DNA from: Cichorium intybus
Taxonomy: Eukaryota; Streptophyta; Magnoliopsida; Asterales; Asteraceae
Assembly (NCBI GenBank): GCA_023525715.1
Contig: JAKNSD010000059.1
Coordinates: forward strand, 277,880-341,879
Length of the DNA stretch: 64,000 nucleotides
Direction: 5' to 3'
The first letter of the stretch is position 1, and each line of letters opens with the position of its first letter. Positions 1 to 14,674 of the stretch are shown here, in pieces. Made by a program: the position numbers and the translations under genes. The notes under the pieces were generated by a model. It was not told where the DNA came from, searched no databases, and saw nothing but the letters and a program-made list of their open reading frames with translations.

Positions 1-179
1 TCAATCAATATGTAACCAAATAACGCGTTTCTATAGTCTAAAACTAAGCAGAAACAATATACTATATGTTATAAAAAATCATTTCATTCCGAATTCAAAC
101 AATCGAGTCATCATCGTTTAAAGAAGATGCTCACAGCTACAACAGAAAACAATTCACATTGCGGGTCGGTCTTGGTTCT

Positions 180-296
180 TTACTCGAAAACCGGTTAAAA
201 CCCGGAACCAGAACTGTCCAAAAGCTGAGAACCGATACCCGGCCTGATAACCGGTCCCGGTTCGCTTCGGTTTGACCGGGCCAGTTGATCACCCTA
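180..296. repeat. Right-end remnant of a TAGGGTGA-type hAT-like MITE
   Basis: The stretch is rich in AACCGG/CCGGTT words and ends in TGATCACCCTAA, the inverted form of the TAGGG(G)TGA terminus seen in better preserved copies at 21675, 30260 and 42426. No left terminus or target duplication was found, so this is probably a truncated or decayed copy. Confidence 0.4.
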
Positions 297-980
297 ATTC
301 AAACAATAAAAACGTAATTATTCAAGTATATTGACAAATTTTGCTTGGGTGTTTTGTCCTATTTACGAAAAATTGTCTCATTGAAAATTACGATCGATTC
401 AAGTTATAAAAACGGTATTATTGAGAGCAAGCTTGTGATCCAAATTTTTGAATTTAAATCTTGGTTATTTACTTATTTATGTAAATTTTGTTTGCTATGG
501 CCTATGGGTTAACTATGTGGCCTTTAATGGACTATTTTTAGCCCAAGGTTGTGCCGATAGTGGAAGCCCAAAAGAGGTTTTGATCCAAGGAAACAAAATG
601 GTCAAACTTAAGGTTTCGGTTGATCCGTGGTTTCTATCTTTTCAAATTCTAATTGGGTTCCAAGAAGAGATTTTGATTCCTTGTCATTTGGTCTTTTTGG
701 TTAACCACAGTCAACGTAGCAGATTTATTGGGAATTAAACACTCTAAAATAAAATTGCTTCATGATCGAAACTTATAAGGTTCAACTTTAGTATGGCCCG
801 TTGTTCAATTGTTTTTAGTTAGTATGTATGATTGAATAATTATCTATTACTGATTAAAGAATATCCTATGGACGTTTGGATGTGTGTTATGTTTATCAGA
901 TATTGAATAATTATCTATGATATATGAGTTGTGAGAGATTGTTTGTATGTGTTTATACTATTTGAAGTTATAATAAATAG
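297..980. other. AT-rich intergenic DNA, nothing recognised
   Basis: A 96-codon open frame at 448-738 (plus) has no recognisable motif and is probably chance. No terminal repeats or coding similarity were noticed. Confidence 0.5.
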
Positions 981-1200
981 CAGTGTCGCAAAAGTTGTTA
1001 GTCGGTGTCATGTTGGTCGACTAGCGAGTAACGAGTACTTGGCCTAGGCGGGAAGTACTCGACGACTACTCGGATATGATAAATACGTACACTTTATATG
1101 ATTATACACGTTGAAATACCGAATATAGTTATAATTACATTAAATTTTGATTAAATTGAACAAAATTAAAATTAAACAATAAAATGTTTAATGGATAAAC
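981..1200 (+). repeat. 5' half of the CAGTGTTGC MITE family
   Basis: Starts CAGTGTCGCAAAAGTTGTTAG and continues through GTCGACTAGCGAGTAACGAGTACTTGG and a matching AT-rich interior. The same order occurs at 43868-44342 and 46806-48282. Similarity fades after about 1200, and the other terminus (..TTTTAAAACACT) is missing, so the copy is truncated. Confidence 0.65.
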
Positions 1201-3363
1201 AAAAACTATCTTATTTAATTCAATGCACCCGAATCATATCCGTAATGGGTGATACGGATCGTATTTCATCATCAAGGACACTTGTGGACATCAAGTACAA
1301 TTCTTGGCAACTAATCATCTTCACGCATTGTACCACATGTTTGCAATGTGCTTTTTATTTTTCAACTTCATAAACTCCATTTCGATAGTAGAAACTTACA
1401 TTCAAGTCGATATCATCATGAGAAATTATACATGCTTTTCTAATTCAAAAATTAAATGATTAGAAACTTAAACACACATAAGTCTTACCATCAAATTCTA
1501 AGGTCAACTATCATAAGGTTCAAGCATCCTCAAGAGCACTATAGTTTAAGTCTAATAACTACTCATAGTACCTAGTTCACTTAAACTCATGTTCTGATAT
1601 CAAATTATAACACTCTTTACTAAGGGTAATTATAAAACATCATTTTTAAACTCACAAGTTTTTATCAAATTTATAAATCATCATACACGGGGACTTGCTC
1701 CTAAAACATCTCACTGTAGTTAAATTGCATTTAAACACCGTTTTAAAATACATTGGGTTTCTTCTTGAAAATCATTTTAGAGTTTTTAGGTTGCGGAAAA
1801 TCATACGGTCCCAATTTCAAAATAATTTAGTTTGTTTCAAAAGAGCGATGTGGTTACAATCCAAATATCATTACATAGTTTAAATGAAACCACACAACTC
1901 GTGACCTTATAGAATTCCAAAGCTCTACATAGTCTTAATTGTCACATGAGCACATGTCAATATAAGTTAGGCAACAAAAATGTCTAGTGAGAATACCCAG
2001 GGTCAACTCATTTAGAGTAGGTGATCTCAATCACCATACTCGAGTCAAACCTCCAAAAATTATTTTACAACACCCATAGTCATAAAAAATAGTTTAAGGG
2101 AAGAATTGACCCCAAAATCATTGTAATCATCATTTGATATAAATACAACTTTGTAACACCAAAACATCATGGATATTTTTTTAAGGAAATTTTATCCCAA
2201 AATCAACACGGTCAGCATTATCATCATAAAATGTCATTTGTATTAAAACATAATTTATCATAAAAATGGTAAGTCATATGTATGATTTATACATATGCAA
2301 CTAAGCCACATCACAAGTCCATCTCATCAAGTCAATCCTCACATCGGTGGTTTGAAGGAAACATCTTACATTTCCATCTTAGCTAGGTACTTGCGAACCA
2401 CCACACAAGTACCACATATGAGATAGCTAACATCGTACGTGCAATGTGATGATTATCTAGAAATCTAATAACTACATCTTTCATCTTTCATCGTAAGTCA
2501 ATTTCCACATGAATATCATGAGTGATACCCATAAACTCCCATCCAAAATGCAATGCACATGTAGGATGCATCTTTGGTTTTAAAACCTTTTTTTCATCAT
2601 CTTTAGTTTGTCATTCAAAATAAGTTTGTATGAATGCACAAGTATACTCATGGTATAACACATAACACATAAATGATTGTATGAAAATCTTTTTAAATAG
2701 ACACACACCATAAATTAAGTTTAGGTACATGTAATCTGATAACCTCACCTCAACCTAGATGTTAGACAAGTCATTAACTACCATCAAGTTGCTACAACTC
2801 CACTCCTTTACTACAAGCCAAAGAAAGGAGGTGTTACGTTCAATTCACCCGTTTTAGGGGACAAACTTCTAATTGTATTAACTTCATGTCTTAAGGTTAA
2901 CAACCCATCCCACATGGAGTTAACATGTTGAACAACTCTAAATCAATAGTTCCCAAGGTTGGGGAAAACAAACACCAATGATCAAAGCCTAAAGAAAGTA
3001 TTACATTAAAGAAAAGTGCACACAGACTTGTCCCATCAGCCACGCGAGTCGCACAAATTATGACCAAATGGTCACGCAGGTCGCACACGACCTCGGAAAC
3101 AGTCTTCCAACTCGATCATGCACCCACGCGGGTCAGATGCATTCCACAAATGCCACACAATTCTGGGCTCACTTTTTAGTGTTCCATTTATGCTCTAAAC
3201 ATGTCCAAATGTATTTCAAAGTTCCCAAACTCTTAAACAACTAAATAACGAGTAATTCCAAGGTTTTCCACCCAAAAAATACATCATATCCTCATAATGT
3301 TCATGACTTAATCATTAAGCACTTAATGTTAAATGTCTCATTCCTCCATCAATATATGGCTTA
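1201..3363. other. Unclassified repetitive-looking intergenic DNA
   Basis: No convincing gene. Around 3035-3150 the words CACGCGAGTCGCAC, CACGCAGGTCGCAC and CACGCGGGTC recur, and 2820-2880 has LTR-like text, so part of this may be an old LTR. No pair of termini was found. Small open frames (1191-1373, 1695-1883, 2897-3088) show no known motif. Confidence 0.35.
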
Positions 3364-3480
3364 ATGGCTTCGCTCATCGATATGGACTTCGCTCACTTGG
3401 CAGAGGTTGAGACTTCTCTCTCGGCTAAAATCGAGACTTTGTTCTCGCCTGAAGCCGAGACTTCGCTCTTAAGATCAGGC
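3364..3480 (+). repeat. Short imperfect tandem repeat (GAGACTT..CTCTCG)
   Basis: Three to four imperfect units of about 25 bp, each with (C)GAGACTT then GCTCT/GTTCTCGCC. The block is GC-richer than its surroundings and stays open in one frame for 82 codons (3364-3612). I do not recognise a protein and treat it as a small satellite-like repeat. Confidence 0.45.
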
Positions 3481-4539
3481 TCCACTAACCAACACATAAG
3501 CCTACTATATACAAAAAGGAAAACAATTTGCTCAACAATAATACATTTTGTTGAATTTTTATGTATTCAGAAATCTGATTTTGGAAGGCATGTAGATAAA
3601 TCAGTGACATGATATGATCTATACTGATTTTAAGGACTCTAATACAATCGATTAGCTAATAAATCATAGTCAATATGCAATCCAACCAAGGTAAGTAAAC
3701 AAATCATAATTAATCTATAACCTAACCTGATTGAACATCTAAAAAGACATGTTTTGACATAACATCCAACTCATGTGAACCAATCGTTTATCTCAACCAT
3801 TTTTACTAATATCACTGCTATCAAAAACAAATATTTTTATTTAAATTTGAAAGACTACAAACCATCGTAAGTTAGATATTACATATTTGAAAGGAACCAA
3901 TTCTTATGGGTATTCAATCAATTTAAGTATTCCTTCATCTAGATTATTAGGTAGTTATTCCAATTGGTTACCATAATAAATTGACTTCATAAATTGCTTT
4001 ATTTTCAGAATAAATATTATTATTACAATAGCTTAACTTTTATAATCACAATTAACACATTTAAATTTTTCTTAAAATATAGATAAAAAAGTTTTCAGTT
4101 AACCCGACTTCTTACCATACAAAGCATTACACATTCGAGCACTAAATCATTTAAACCCGTTTCCCACATATTCAACTCACTGTGTCACCTTTTGAATAAG
4201 TTAATTAGATAACTTATTAAATCTATATATCATTTTTAAATTATCCACTGCAACAAATTATTATCACGTCTTTCAGATGCAACCAACATAACTGCAAGCA
4301 AGTTGGGGATGGGGGTCTTAAAATCATTTTCTTGGCTACTCTATCATTGGAAATTGGGAATCTTAACCTTAGCTCCTTCTATGATAAATTAATAATTCGA
4401 GGTCCCTCATTTTAATATTTATGTTTGCGAACTAATTAATCATAAGTTAGGAGTTGCCAACTCACAGAAATTGGCCGCATTTCGGTTTGTTGTCCGAACT
4501 CACTCGGATATTTATTTGATATTAAGAAAACATCTATTT
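3481..4539. other. AT-rich intergenic DNA, nothing recognised
   Basis: No open frame with a recognisable motif, no paired termini and no tandem structure noticed. Confidence 0.5.
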
Positions 4540-4815
4540 TTCTATTTTTTTTCTTTAACGACGAGAGATTCATACAAAAAAGAGTCTAGCAAGTCGCTAT
4601 AACAAGTTCCGAAGGAAAAGGAACAAAAGAACATGCATAGTTTGATATTACAAAGGAAAACAACACGGCGGTTTCGATCAATAAAATATGTATCCATATA
4701 TTGTCTTTTATCCATGAAAAGGACAAATGCCTTCATATCTCCGATCATCCGAATTATGAATGGTTGTATGATGTTGAAAGTGCTCTCATTCCTTGCCCAT
4801 CGTATGACATAGGCG
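4540..4815 (-). pseudogene. 5'-truncated L1-like LINE 3' end
   Basis: Reading the minus strand gives a tail with IRWARNESTFN followed by a region like the C-terminal end of plant L1-type ORF2 after its zinc-binding domain (WxxRNxxxF). A 3'-untranslated stretch and an A-rich end (about 4540-4560 on the plus strand) follow. The piece is short and has stops, so it is a dead 5'-truncated insertion. I could not define target duplications. Confidence 0.55.
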
Positions 4816-5289
4816 GATCTAAACTTTGTCAAGAGGGAGGAGATGACCCCACTTGGTACAAGCCTTATTCAATTTTCCTATTGAAATTATATTTCTTTGT
4901 CCTAGTAAATTAAGAAGAACACCATTTAAAAAAACTTTAAGACCCCTCTTAAAAATATACACAAACCTAAAGATTCACTCTTGACTATACAAAACATTTA
5001 GGTTTCACTCTTGACTATACAAAACATTTCAACTCTTTTAGTCATTTACAGATCAACAATTTGTTTATTATTCTTATACACAAGTTATCTGATTTGTTAT
5101 TAAATTTGTTTCTTAAAGTCTTGACATCTAATGGTGACCTTGGTTAAAATAAGACCTAGATTCGCCATTGCCAACAAGTTACTAACAAAATCGAATGCAT
5201 AATTTTCTCGTGATAAAAAAACCTTGAAACCTGAACCGTAGACATTAAATCAGAAGTCTTTGTACCAAGAGTTTGATCAATCGCGCTCC
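4816..5289. other. Intergenic DNA with a local 27-bp direct duplication
   Basis: The phrase TTCACTCTTGACTATACAAAACATTT occurs twice in succession near 4974-5030. The 70-codon frame at 4701-4913 has no known motif. Otherwise nothing is recognised. Confidence 0.4.
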
Positions 5290-5410
5290 ATCTTAAAGTT
5301 TGAACCCAAATATCCATTGCAAATACACAGGAAACACGAGATGGTCGGTAGATTCAACTTCAAGTCTGCAGTTATCGCAATTAGTGGATCTTAAGCATGT
5401 GTTGGTTAAA
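5290..5410 (-). pseudogene. LINE reverse-transcriptase zinc-binding (zf-RVT) relic
   Basis: The minus-strand translation contains CDNCRLEVESTDHLVF. This matches the C-x2-C...ES-x-DHLF core of the zinc-binding domain that follows reverse transcriptase in plant L1-type ORF2 proteins. Only about 40 residues remain recognisable, and the closing Cys of the motif reads as Pro. Confidence 0.6.
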
Positions 5411-6254
5411 TTAGTTATATAAGTGCAAAGCAAATAAAACTTTGTATATAGATAGAAATTTATAACTTTTAAATTAGTTAACAATAATAATAACTAATAA
5501 CGAGTGGTTTTAATGTTTTATAATGAAGAATAATAAGTGTTTTAAACTTTATACTTGGACGGTCTTCTGTAACTTTTTAATAATAATAAGTAGTTGTAAA
5601 ATCAATTAACAATAATATTATTTAATAGTATTATAAAGTTATAAATTACATTAGTTGCCTCACTAACAATGATTGATATTTTAAATGATTCTCATTATTA
5701 AATTAAAAATTGGCAAATAAATAAATTTTAAATTAATTAATGATAGCAACATTTTAAACCTATAATTATATTTAGTTTTATTCATTTTGAGTGATGTGAT
5801 TTTAATAGATCTTTATCTTATCTTATCAACCAAAATAGTTACAATTTTATATATAAGTTTAGTGTCAAAATTATTATTTTATAATTAATATTAATGATAT
5901 AATTATTTTGAACAATATATACTTATACAATTTTAACTACATAATGTTAATCTATATAACATTCAATTGGGATCTATATAGAATAAGAAAATCCACTTCT
6001 TATAAGCTATAGTTACATGATAACCCTTGTCGTGGTTTAAGTCGATTTAAAGGTCATATGGCCAGCCTATTATTTTGGGCTTTAGATGATATATATCATA
6101 TGAGACAATATCATTTTGAGATGCAATGATATGCTCAATTGCTCATGCATATGGTTGGGGATTGGTGCGTAATTTTGGGTGAGTACTCGGAAGAGTGATG
6201 CGAACTGCGAAGACTAAAAATTAAATGGAAGAGTTTGTAACAACTCTTCATATC
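5411..6254. other. Very AT-rich spacer, nothing recognised
   Basis: Long A/T tracts and no coding or terminal-repeat signal, apart from possible continuation of the neighbouring LINE relic. Confidence 0.45.
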
Positions 6255-6365
6255 TTTGATTCATCCACATGATATATAATACACTTACAACTATCGTACA
6301 AGTCCATAAAGCATATATTTCATGTGAATGTATAAATTTCGTAAGTGGAAATATCAATTCCCTTT
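6255..6365 (-). repeat. Short fold-back MITE, second copy
   Basis: Contains TTGATTCATCCACATGATATATA and, inverted, GTAAGTGGAAATATCAATTCCC. These are the two arms of the 133-bp MITE at 31270-31402, with the same internal ACTATCGTACAAGTC core, in reverse orientation. Diverged; target duplication not identified. Confidence 0.6.
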
Positions 6366-6615
6366 TTATAAACGATTTGTATTTGGTCATTTAATTTAAT
6401 AAGTTGTAAAATATTATTTAATTTGCTAATTGTATTCGATATGTTCATGTTGTTTCTCCCCCCCATCCCGATATTGTGATTGGAAATAACATGTTTTCAT
6501 AGTTATTTTGGTTTTTTCATATATTTTTTACAAACAAAAAAAGGTTATATCTCCAAGACAAAGTGAGCTAAATAAAAAAAACTCATCAAACTAGAGGATG
6601 ACAAATGTCGTATGA

Positions 6616-6631
6616 GGGGGGGGGGGGGGGG
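6616..6631 (+). repeat. Poly(G) tract, 16 bp
   Basis: An uninterrupted run of 16 G in AT-rich DNA; one of five such runs in the window. Confidence 0.95.
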
Positions 6632-6840
6632 TTTCATTTTTACGATAATTTTGTTGTTATACACTAAAATTGTACGTAACGTGAATAAAAACTTGATTTA
6701 CTAAAAAATGATTTATCAATATGTTTTTTCGGGAATTTTATTTTGTGAATCATGTTATTTTTTATTTATCGAATGATTCATTTTGGTTGTTAATAAAAAA
6801 AAAGAAAAAAATTTGTTACCTTCTTATCATAATTTTATTT

Positions 6841-9103
<2,263 letters not shown>

Positions 9104-9394
9104 TGTTTCCAAAGAAGGTCAAATTGTGCAAGCTACATGATCAAACTATTTTTGCCAAAGAAGGTCATAAAATGTCCTAGGATCTCCTAATAACCGCCAT
9201 ATGTATACAACCCTCGAGTGAGAAACAAACAAATGATCCACAGTTTCTTGAGCTGAATCACACAATGAGAAAATCGTAGAATCAAAATCAATCACTTTTT
9301 GAGAGACTGACACAAGTAGGAATCCGGTTTAGCACGAACCTTCAAAGTAAAATATTCAACTTAATGAGCACAAATTGTTCCATCTGGTTGACAT
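9104..9394 (-). pseudogene. LINE zf-RVT relic, C-terminal part, split by a copia insertion
   Basis: The minus strand reads through IDFDSTIFSLCDSAQETVDHLF followed by an IWRLLG-like segment, the zinc-binding domain typical of plant L1 ORF2. It is the downstream half of a LINE relic whose upstream half lies at 14675-14935; the 5.3-kb copia element was inserted between them. A closely related uninterrupted stretch occurs at 17150-17460. Confidence 0.75.
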
Positions 9395-9603
9395 TGTGAA
9401 AAAGATTACAAGTACGAGTGGGGGAAGAATTCTTCCGTGTTTTTCATTCATTCAATAACTTGCTGGGTTACACATTTTATACAGGAAAGAACTAACAAAC
9501 TATCCTAATGTACAACTATAATCTTAGGATCTCAAGTATTGACTTTATACAACAAATATCTATTATGTGGAACTTATCTTCCCGAGTATTGCTCTCGCCA
9601 ACA
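9395..9603 (-). repeat. Copia 3' LTR
   Basis: 209 bp, bounded by TG/CA; about 97.6% identical by eye to the 5' LTR at 14466-14674. Confidence 0.95.
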
Positions 9604-9614
9604 CTCCCCCTCAA
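9604..9614 (-). promoter_or_regulatory. Copia polypurine tract
   Basis: TTGAGGGGGAG on the minus strand, immediately before the 3' LTR. It is the expected plus-strand DNA priming site and overlaps the end of the RNase H frame. Confidence 0.85.
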
Positions 9615-12600
9615 GGTGGAGAATGTATATCCATCATTCTCAGCTTGCTAAGAGAGCACTGAAAGACTCTTCTGCAAACTGCTTTCGTTAACATATATGC
9701 TAGTTGATCATTAGAGGCCACATGTGGAAGTTCCATGGTTTTCTTTTCAAGATGGTCTTTGATAAAATGCCTATCAATTTCCACATGCTTCGTTCTGTTA
9801 TGTTGTACTGGATTGTTAGCAATTCTTACTGCAGCTTCGGTGTCACAATACAGTTTCATAGGAAACTTTTGTTCAATTCCCAAATCTCGTAAGATTCTTT
9901 TTTATCCATAGTAGTTCACATATGCCATGCACCATACCTCTAAACTCAGCCTCTGCACTTGACCTTGCCACCACCTTCTGTTTCTTACTTCTCCACGTGA
10001 CAAGATTCCCACCAACGACTGTAAAATATCCAGATGTAGATTTTCCATCATTACGATCTCCACCCCAGTCTGCATCCGTGTAACCACATACACCGTGACC
10101 TTTACTTTTCCCAAAGAACAATCCTTTCCTAGTGAAGATTTGAGGTACTTTAGGATTCAATATACATCATTCATGTGGTCTTCGCTTGATGACTGCATGA
10201 ACCGACTAACTACACTTACAACATAGGCGATATCTGGCCTCGTGTGTGATAAGTATATTAGCTGCCTAACCAGTCTCTGATATCTCTCTTTATTTGTAGG
10301 AACATGATCTGAACAAACAGACAGCTTATGGTTGACTTCAATTGGTGTTTCTACAGGTCGACAATCAAGCATTCCAGTTTCTGTGAGAAGATCAAGTACA
10401 TACTTTCTTTGGCACATTGAGATTCCAGTTTTCGACCTTGCTACTTCGATTCCCAGAAAATACTTCAGCTGTCCAAGGTCCTTGAGTTCAAATTCTTTTT
10501 CAAGTAATGTTTGAAGTTCTTTCATCTCATCAGGGTCATTTCCGGTAACAACTATATCATCCACATACACAATTAAGGCCGTGATCTTCCCAGTGTTCTT
10601 CACAAATAAAGTGTGGTCGGCATCACTTTGTTTATATCCTATCTTCTTCATAAAATTCGAAAAACGACCAAACCAAGCCCGAAGGGATTGTTTTAAGCAA
10701 TACAATGCCCTTTTTAGTCTACACACTTTTCCGCTGCAGTTTATACCTGGTGGCGGATCCATATACACTTCTTCTTCTAAATGCCCGTTTAGGAAAGCAT
10801 ATTTATACATCAAACTGTTTTAGTGGCCAGTCTTCGTTTGCAGCAATAAACACTAGGATCCTAATCGTGTTCATCTTCGCTACTCGTGCAAATGTATCTC
10901 CATAATCGATTCCGTATTTTTGTGTATACCCCTTTGCTACTAGTCTAGCTTTATACCGATCTATGTTTCCCTTTTCATCCAGCTTCATGGTGTAAATCCA
11001 CCTACAGCCTACTGTTTTCTTACCAGGAGAAAGTTTCACTAAATCCCATGTTTGGTTCTTCTGCAAGGCCTCCATCTCATCATTCATGGCTGTCTTCCAT
11101 TTGTAATCTTTCATGGATTCTTGTACACTATTAGGAGTGGAGACCGTGGACAGTTCTTTCACTAGCAATGCGTGGGAGCTTGCTAGTCGATGTGGTGATA
11201 CATAGTTGCTGATTGGGTACTTGGACTTTGCTTTAATGTCTGGTTCGTATTGTTTCTTTGGCATTCCTCGGTTGATTCTAGCAGGTAGCCTTGATTCCGT
11301 GCTTGCTTGGGGTTCCTGCAAAATATCAGCAAAGATAGTTTCTGAATTGTTAGTCAATTCTTGAGTCACTTCCTCCGACGTGGCAGCATTTGTACTATCT
11401 TGTGGTACTATTTCTTCTTCTTCGATTGTCTCATCCTCCTGCGGTTCATCCTCGTTTTTTCGTGATCATCATTCAAAATCGATGTCGAGATTCATGTTTT
11501 CATCTTCAGTTGATGATTCTCCAGGAATATCAAATTCTCCAGGAATATCAACATTAACCTCACTGAATTTCATTTGGTGATGTGTATTCACTTCATCTAT
11601 TGTCTCCCCCTGACGCGGAGACTCATCCCCAAAGTAAGATTCTGACTCATGGAAAGCAACATCTCGAGTTACATATATTTTATCGTTTGTGGGGTCATAG
11701 CATCTATAACCCTTTTTCTAATCCGTATATCCAACGAACATGCATTTGACTGCCCGTGGTTCAATTTTACCCACATGTTGGTGAACATATGCACTACACC
11801 CGAACACTCGAGGTTCAAGACCATTACTTTCAGGCAGATTTGTGAGTTCTTGCATTTTTTGTAATGGGGTTTTGAATTCGATAACACTTGAGGGAGTTCT
11901 ATTCATTAAGTAGGTTGCAGATCATACAACTTCTCCCCAATATTTCCATGGCACTTTCATGTCAAACAATGAGGCCCTTACAATTTCAAGTATTTGTCTG
12001 TTCCTTCTTTCTGCTAAGCCGTTCTGTTGAGGTGATCTTGCACAAGAGGTTTGATGTCTGATATTATTTTCTCTATAGAACTGTTGCATTCTGTTGTTTA
12101 TGTATTCGCCACCATTATCTGATTGTAACACGTCGATTTCTCTCCGGTACACTGTTTTAACAGTGTGATGTAATTATTGAAATACCTGATAAACTTCATC
12201 GTTGGTTTTTAGGAGGGATATCAATATCATCCTTGTGCATTCGTCAATAAAAGTCACAAAATATTGAGCACCATTGGGTGTAGGAACCTTAGCTGGTCCC
12301 CACACATCAGAGTGAATCACCATAAAAGGAACATAAGTTTTATTATTACTTGGAACATATGAGATTTGCTTGCTTTTGGCTAACTCACACACTCCACACT
12401 TGAACTCATTGTCCATTACATTCAAAAACAAATTTGGTTTTACTTTCAAGATACCTAAATGATACATGTCATAGTCTACGGTACCACAGCCATGCCACAG
12501 ACTTATTTGCTTGCCTAATTCCAGTATTGAGAGCTTGACTTTGATGATTCTCTTCAAGATAGTACAACCGACCCCGCCTAGTACCATAACCAAGAATCCG

Positions 12601-14399
12601 ATGAGTCACTATATCTTGAAACACACATTCGTTTGGCCAAAAAATCACATAACAATTCAAAGCCTCAGTAATTTGACTAAAAGATAACAAATTCGAGGAT
12701 AGAGATGGAACTACGAGGACTGTATCAAGGTCCATTGAGCTTAACAATTTACCGGGCCTTCACTTGTTACAGGTGACATACCTCCATTTGATGTATGTAC
12801 TTTAGGTTGCAGGAACCTTAGCTGGTCCCCACACATCAGAGTGAATCACCATAAAAGGAACAGAAGTTTTATTATTACTTGGAACATATGAGATTTGATT
12901 GCTTTTGGCTAACTCACACACTCCACACTTGAACTCATTGTCCATTACATTCAAAAACAAATTTGGTTTTACTTTCAAGATACCTAAATGATAAATATCA
13001 TAGTCTACGGTACCACAGCCATGCCACAGACTTATTTGCTTGCCTAATTCCGGTATTGAGAGCTTGACTTTGATGATTCTCTTCAAGATAGTACAACCGA
13101 CCCCGCCTAGTACCATAACCAAGAATCCGATGAGTCACTATATCTTGAAACACACATTCGTTTGGCCAAAAAATCACATAACAATTCAAAGCCTCAGTAA
13201 TTTGACTAACAGATAACAAATTCGAGGATAGAAATGGAACTACGAGGACTGTATCAAGGTCCATTGAGCTTGACAATTTTACCGGACCTTCACTTGTTAC
13301 AGGTGACATACCTCCATTTGATGTATGTACTTTAGGTTGTTTCAGAATATATGAAGTTATTAATTTCGATGAATCATTGACCATATGGTCGGTTGCCCCT
13401 TTATCTATTATCCAAGTATCATTCTGAGTAAGATTACTTTGAGACATACCGGTGTTAGTGGATGTGTGAGTAGCTACTGGAATGTTCGGTTCATTAGTTT
13501 GAGGTGTGCTGGCTACCGACAGTAGCTTGGCTGACCTTCTTTCGTGGTTTCTTTGTGAAGTCTCACCAGTCTGGGTAACCAATAATCTCATAGCATCTGA
13601 GCTTTGAGTGTCCCTCTTCCCTACAATGAGTCCACGAGAGTGTGTTGCCTTTGTTGTTCGAATTCTTTCCTTTTTGAGGACGATTTCTGGTGGCTAAATG
13701 AACCATGCTATCAGGTTCATGTTTTTGTTCCTCTATGGTTTGTCTCTGACTTTGATCTTTTCGGATATAGGCATAGCAAGACTCTAGACTTAGTGGCGGA
13801 TCTTTCCTCAGGACTTCACTTCGAGCTTGATTGAATTCCGGGTCCAGGCCTGCCAAGAAGATATGGACACAGAAACAAGATATGGTTTTGTTCACGGAGA
13901 CAGTTTCGTTTACTGACTCTTCTTGTGTGGTTAGGCGAGTATCAATCTCTTGGAAGATGCTTACCAACTCGTTGTAGTATGTTGATATGGCGCGTCCAGA
14001 TTGCCATGTACTGAACGATCTCCTGTTCAGTTCGAACAGCTGGGTTTCATCAGACCCATCATAGAAAGTCTTGGAAACAGCTTCCCATATTTCTGCTGCT
14101 GTTTGGAGGCGAATAAATCGACGGATGAGCGACGGAGTCAATGAGTCTATCAGCCAGCTTTTGACCTTATGGTTATCAATCAGCCATGTTTCGATCTCCT
14201 TTTCACCCTCTATAGGCTTCGGTGTTTTTCCGGTGAGGTAACCGGATTTGTTTCATGCGCGAATCCTCATCTCCATTAGCTGTGACCACAAGGGATAGTT
14301 TGTGTCATCGAGAATGACACCTCCTATTGGAAACGGCGCGTCTTGCACATTCTGAACGATGACCTGCGAGGGGTTTGATGATCCTCCTTTGTCACCCAT
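9611..14399 (-). pseudogene. gag-pol: Copia gag-pol polyprotein, broken
   Basis: Starts at ATG 14399-14397. In order: a copia N-terminal domain (LDDTNYPLWS); gag with a zinc knuckle near 13600 whose first Cys reads as Trp (WTHCREEGHSKLRC); protease with IIDKGATDH, where Lys replaces the catalytic-triplet Ser of DSG; GAG-pre-integrase; integrase with HSDVWGP, DNGGEY and PQQNGLAERRN (D, D and E present) at about 12320-11920; reverse transcriptase with VYVDDIVV at about 10560; and RNase H ending in LTKAV..LRMMDIH. Lesions seen: a TGA in the N-terminal domain near 14256, frame breaks around 12170, 11900-11370 and 10805, and an internal duplication at 12282-13339. It cannot make a full polyprotein. 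Confidence 0.92.
12282..13339 (-). repeat. 529-bp tandem duplication inside copia pol
   Basis: 12282-12809 and 12811-13339 are direct repeats, near-identical by eye (about 98%). Each carries the end of the protease region, the GAG-pre-integrase segment and the HSDVWGPAKVP start of integrase. The junction lies at about 12810. The duplication repeats 175 codons and adds a one-base offset. Confidence 0.9.
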
Positions 14400-14453
14400 T
14401 CTCCAAGTCTCCAAAAAACGGCTTCAACAAAATAGCGATAGGTCCTTAGGTAC

Positions 14454-14465
14454 GCTCTGATACCA
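14454..14465 (-). promoter_or_regulatory. Copia primer binding site (tRNA-iMet)
   Basis: TGGTATCAGAGC on the minus strand, directly after the 5' LTR end; the standard initiator-methionine tRNA primer site of plant copia elements. Confidence 0.92.
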
Positions 14466-14674
14466 TGTGAAAAAGATTATGAGTACGAGTGGGGGAAGAA
14501 TTCTTCCGTGTTTTTCATTCATTCAATAACTTGCTGGGTTACACATTTTATACAGGAAAGAACCAACAAACTATCCTAATGTATAACCATAATCTTAGGA
14601 TCTCAAGTATTGACTTTATACAACAAATATCTATTATGTGGAACTTATCTTCCCGAGTATTGCTCTCGCCAACA
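14466..14674 (-). repeat. Copia 5' LTR
   Basis: 209 bp with TG..CA ends in element orientation and the primer site adjacent. Short LTRs of this length fit small copia lineages. Confidence 0.95.

Larger units (their letters stand above)
9395..14674 (-). mobile_element. Complete Ty1-copia LTR retrotransposon (inactive)
   Basis: A 5280-bp element on the minus strand with two 209-bp LTRs (TGTTGG...TTCACA in element orientation). Next to the 5' LTR is a primer site TGGTATCAGAGC, which matches initiator-Met tRNA. A TTGAGGGGGAG polypurine tract abuts the 3' LTR. Flanks GACAT (9390-9394) and GACAC (14675-14679) are a 5-bp target duplication with one mismatch. Domain order gag, protease, integrase, reverse transcriptase, RNase H defines copia. 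The LTRs differ at 5 of 209 sites by eye, all transitions, which suggests an insertion of order one million years ago under usual plant rates. Stops, frameshifts and active-site changes make it non-functional. Confidence 0.95.
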
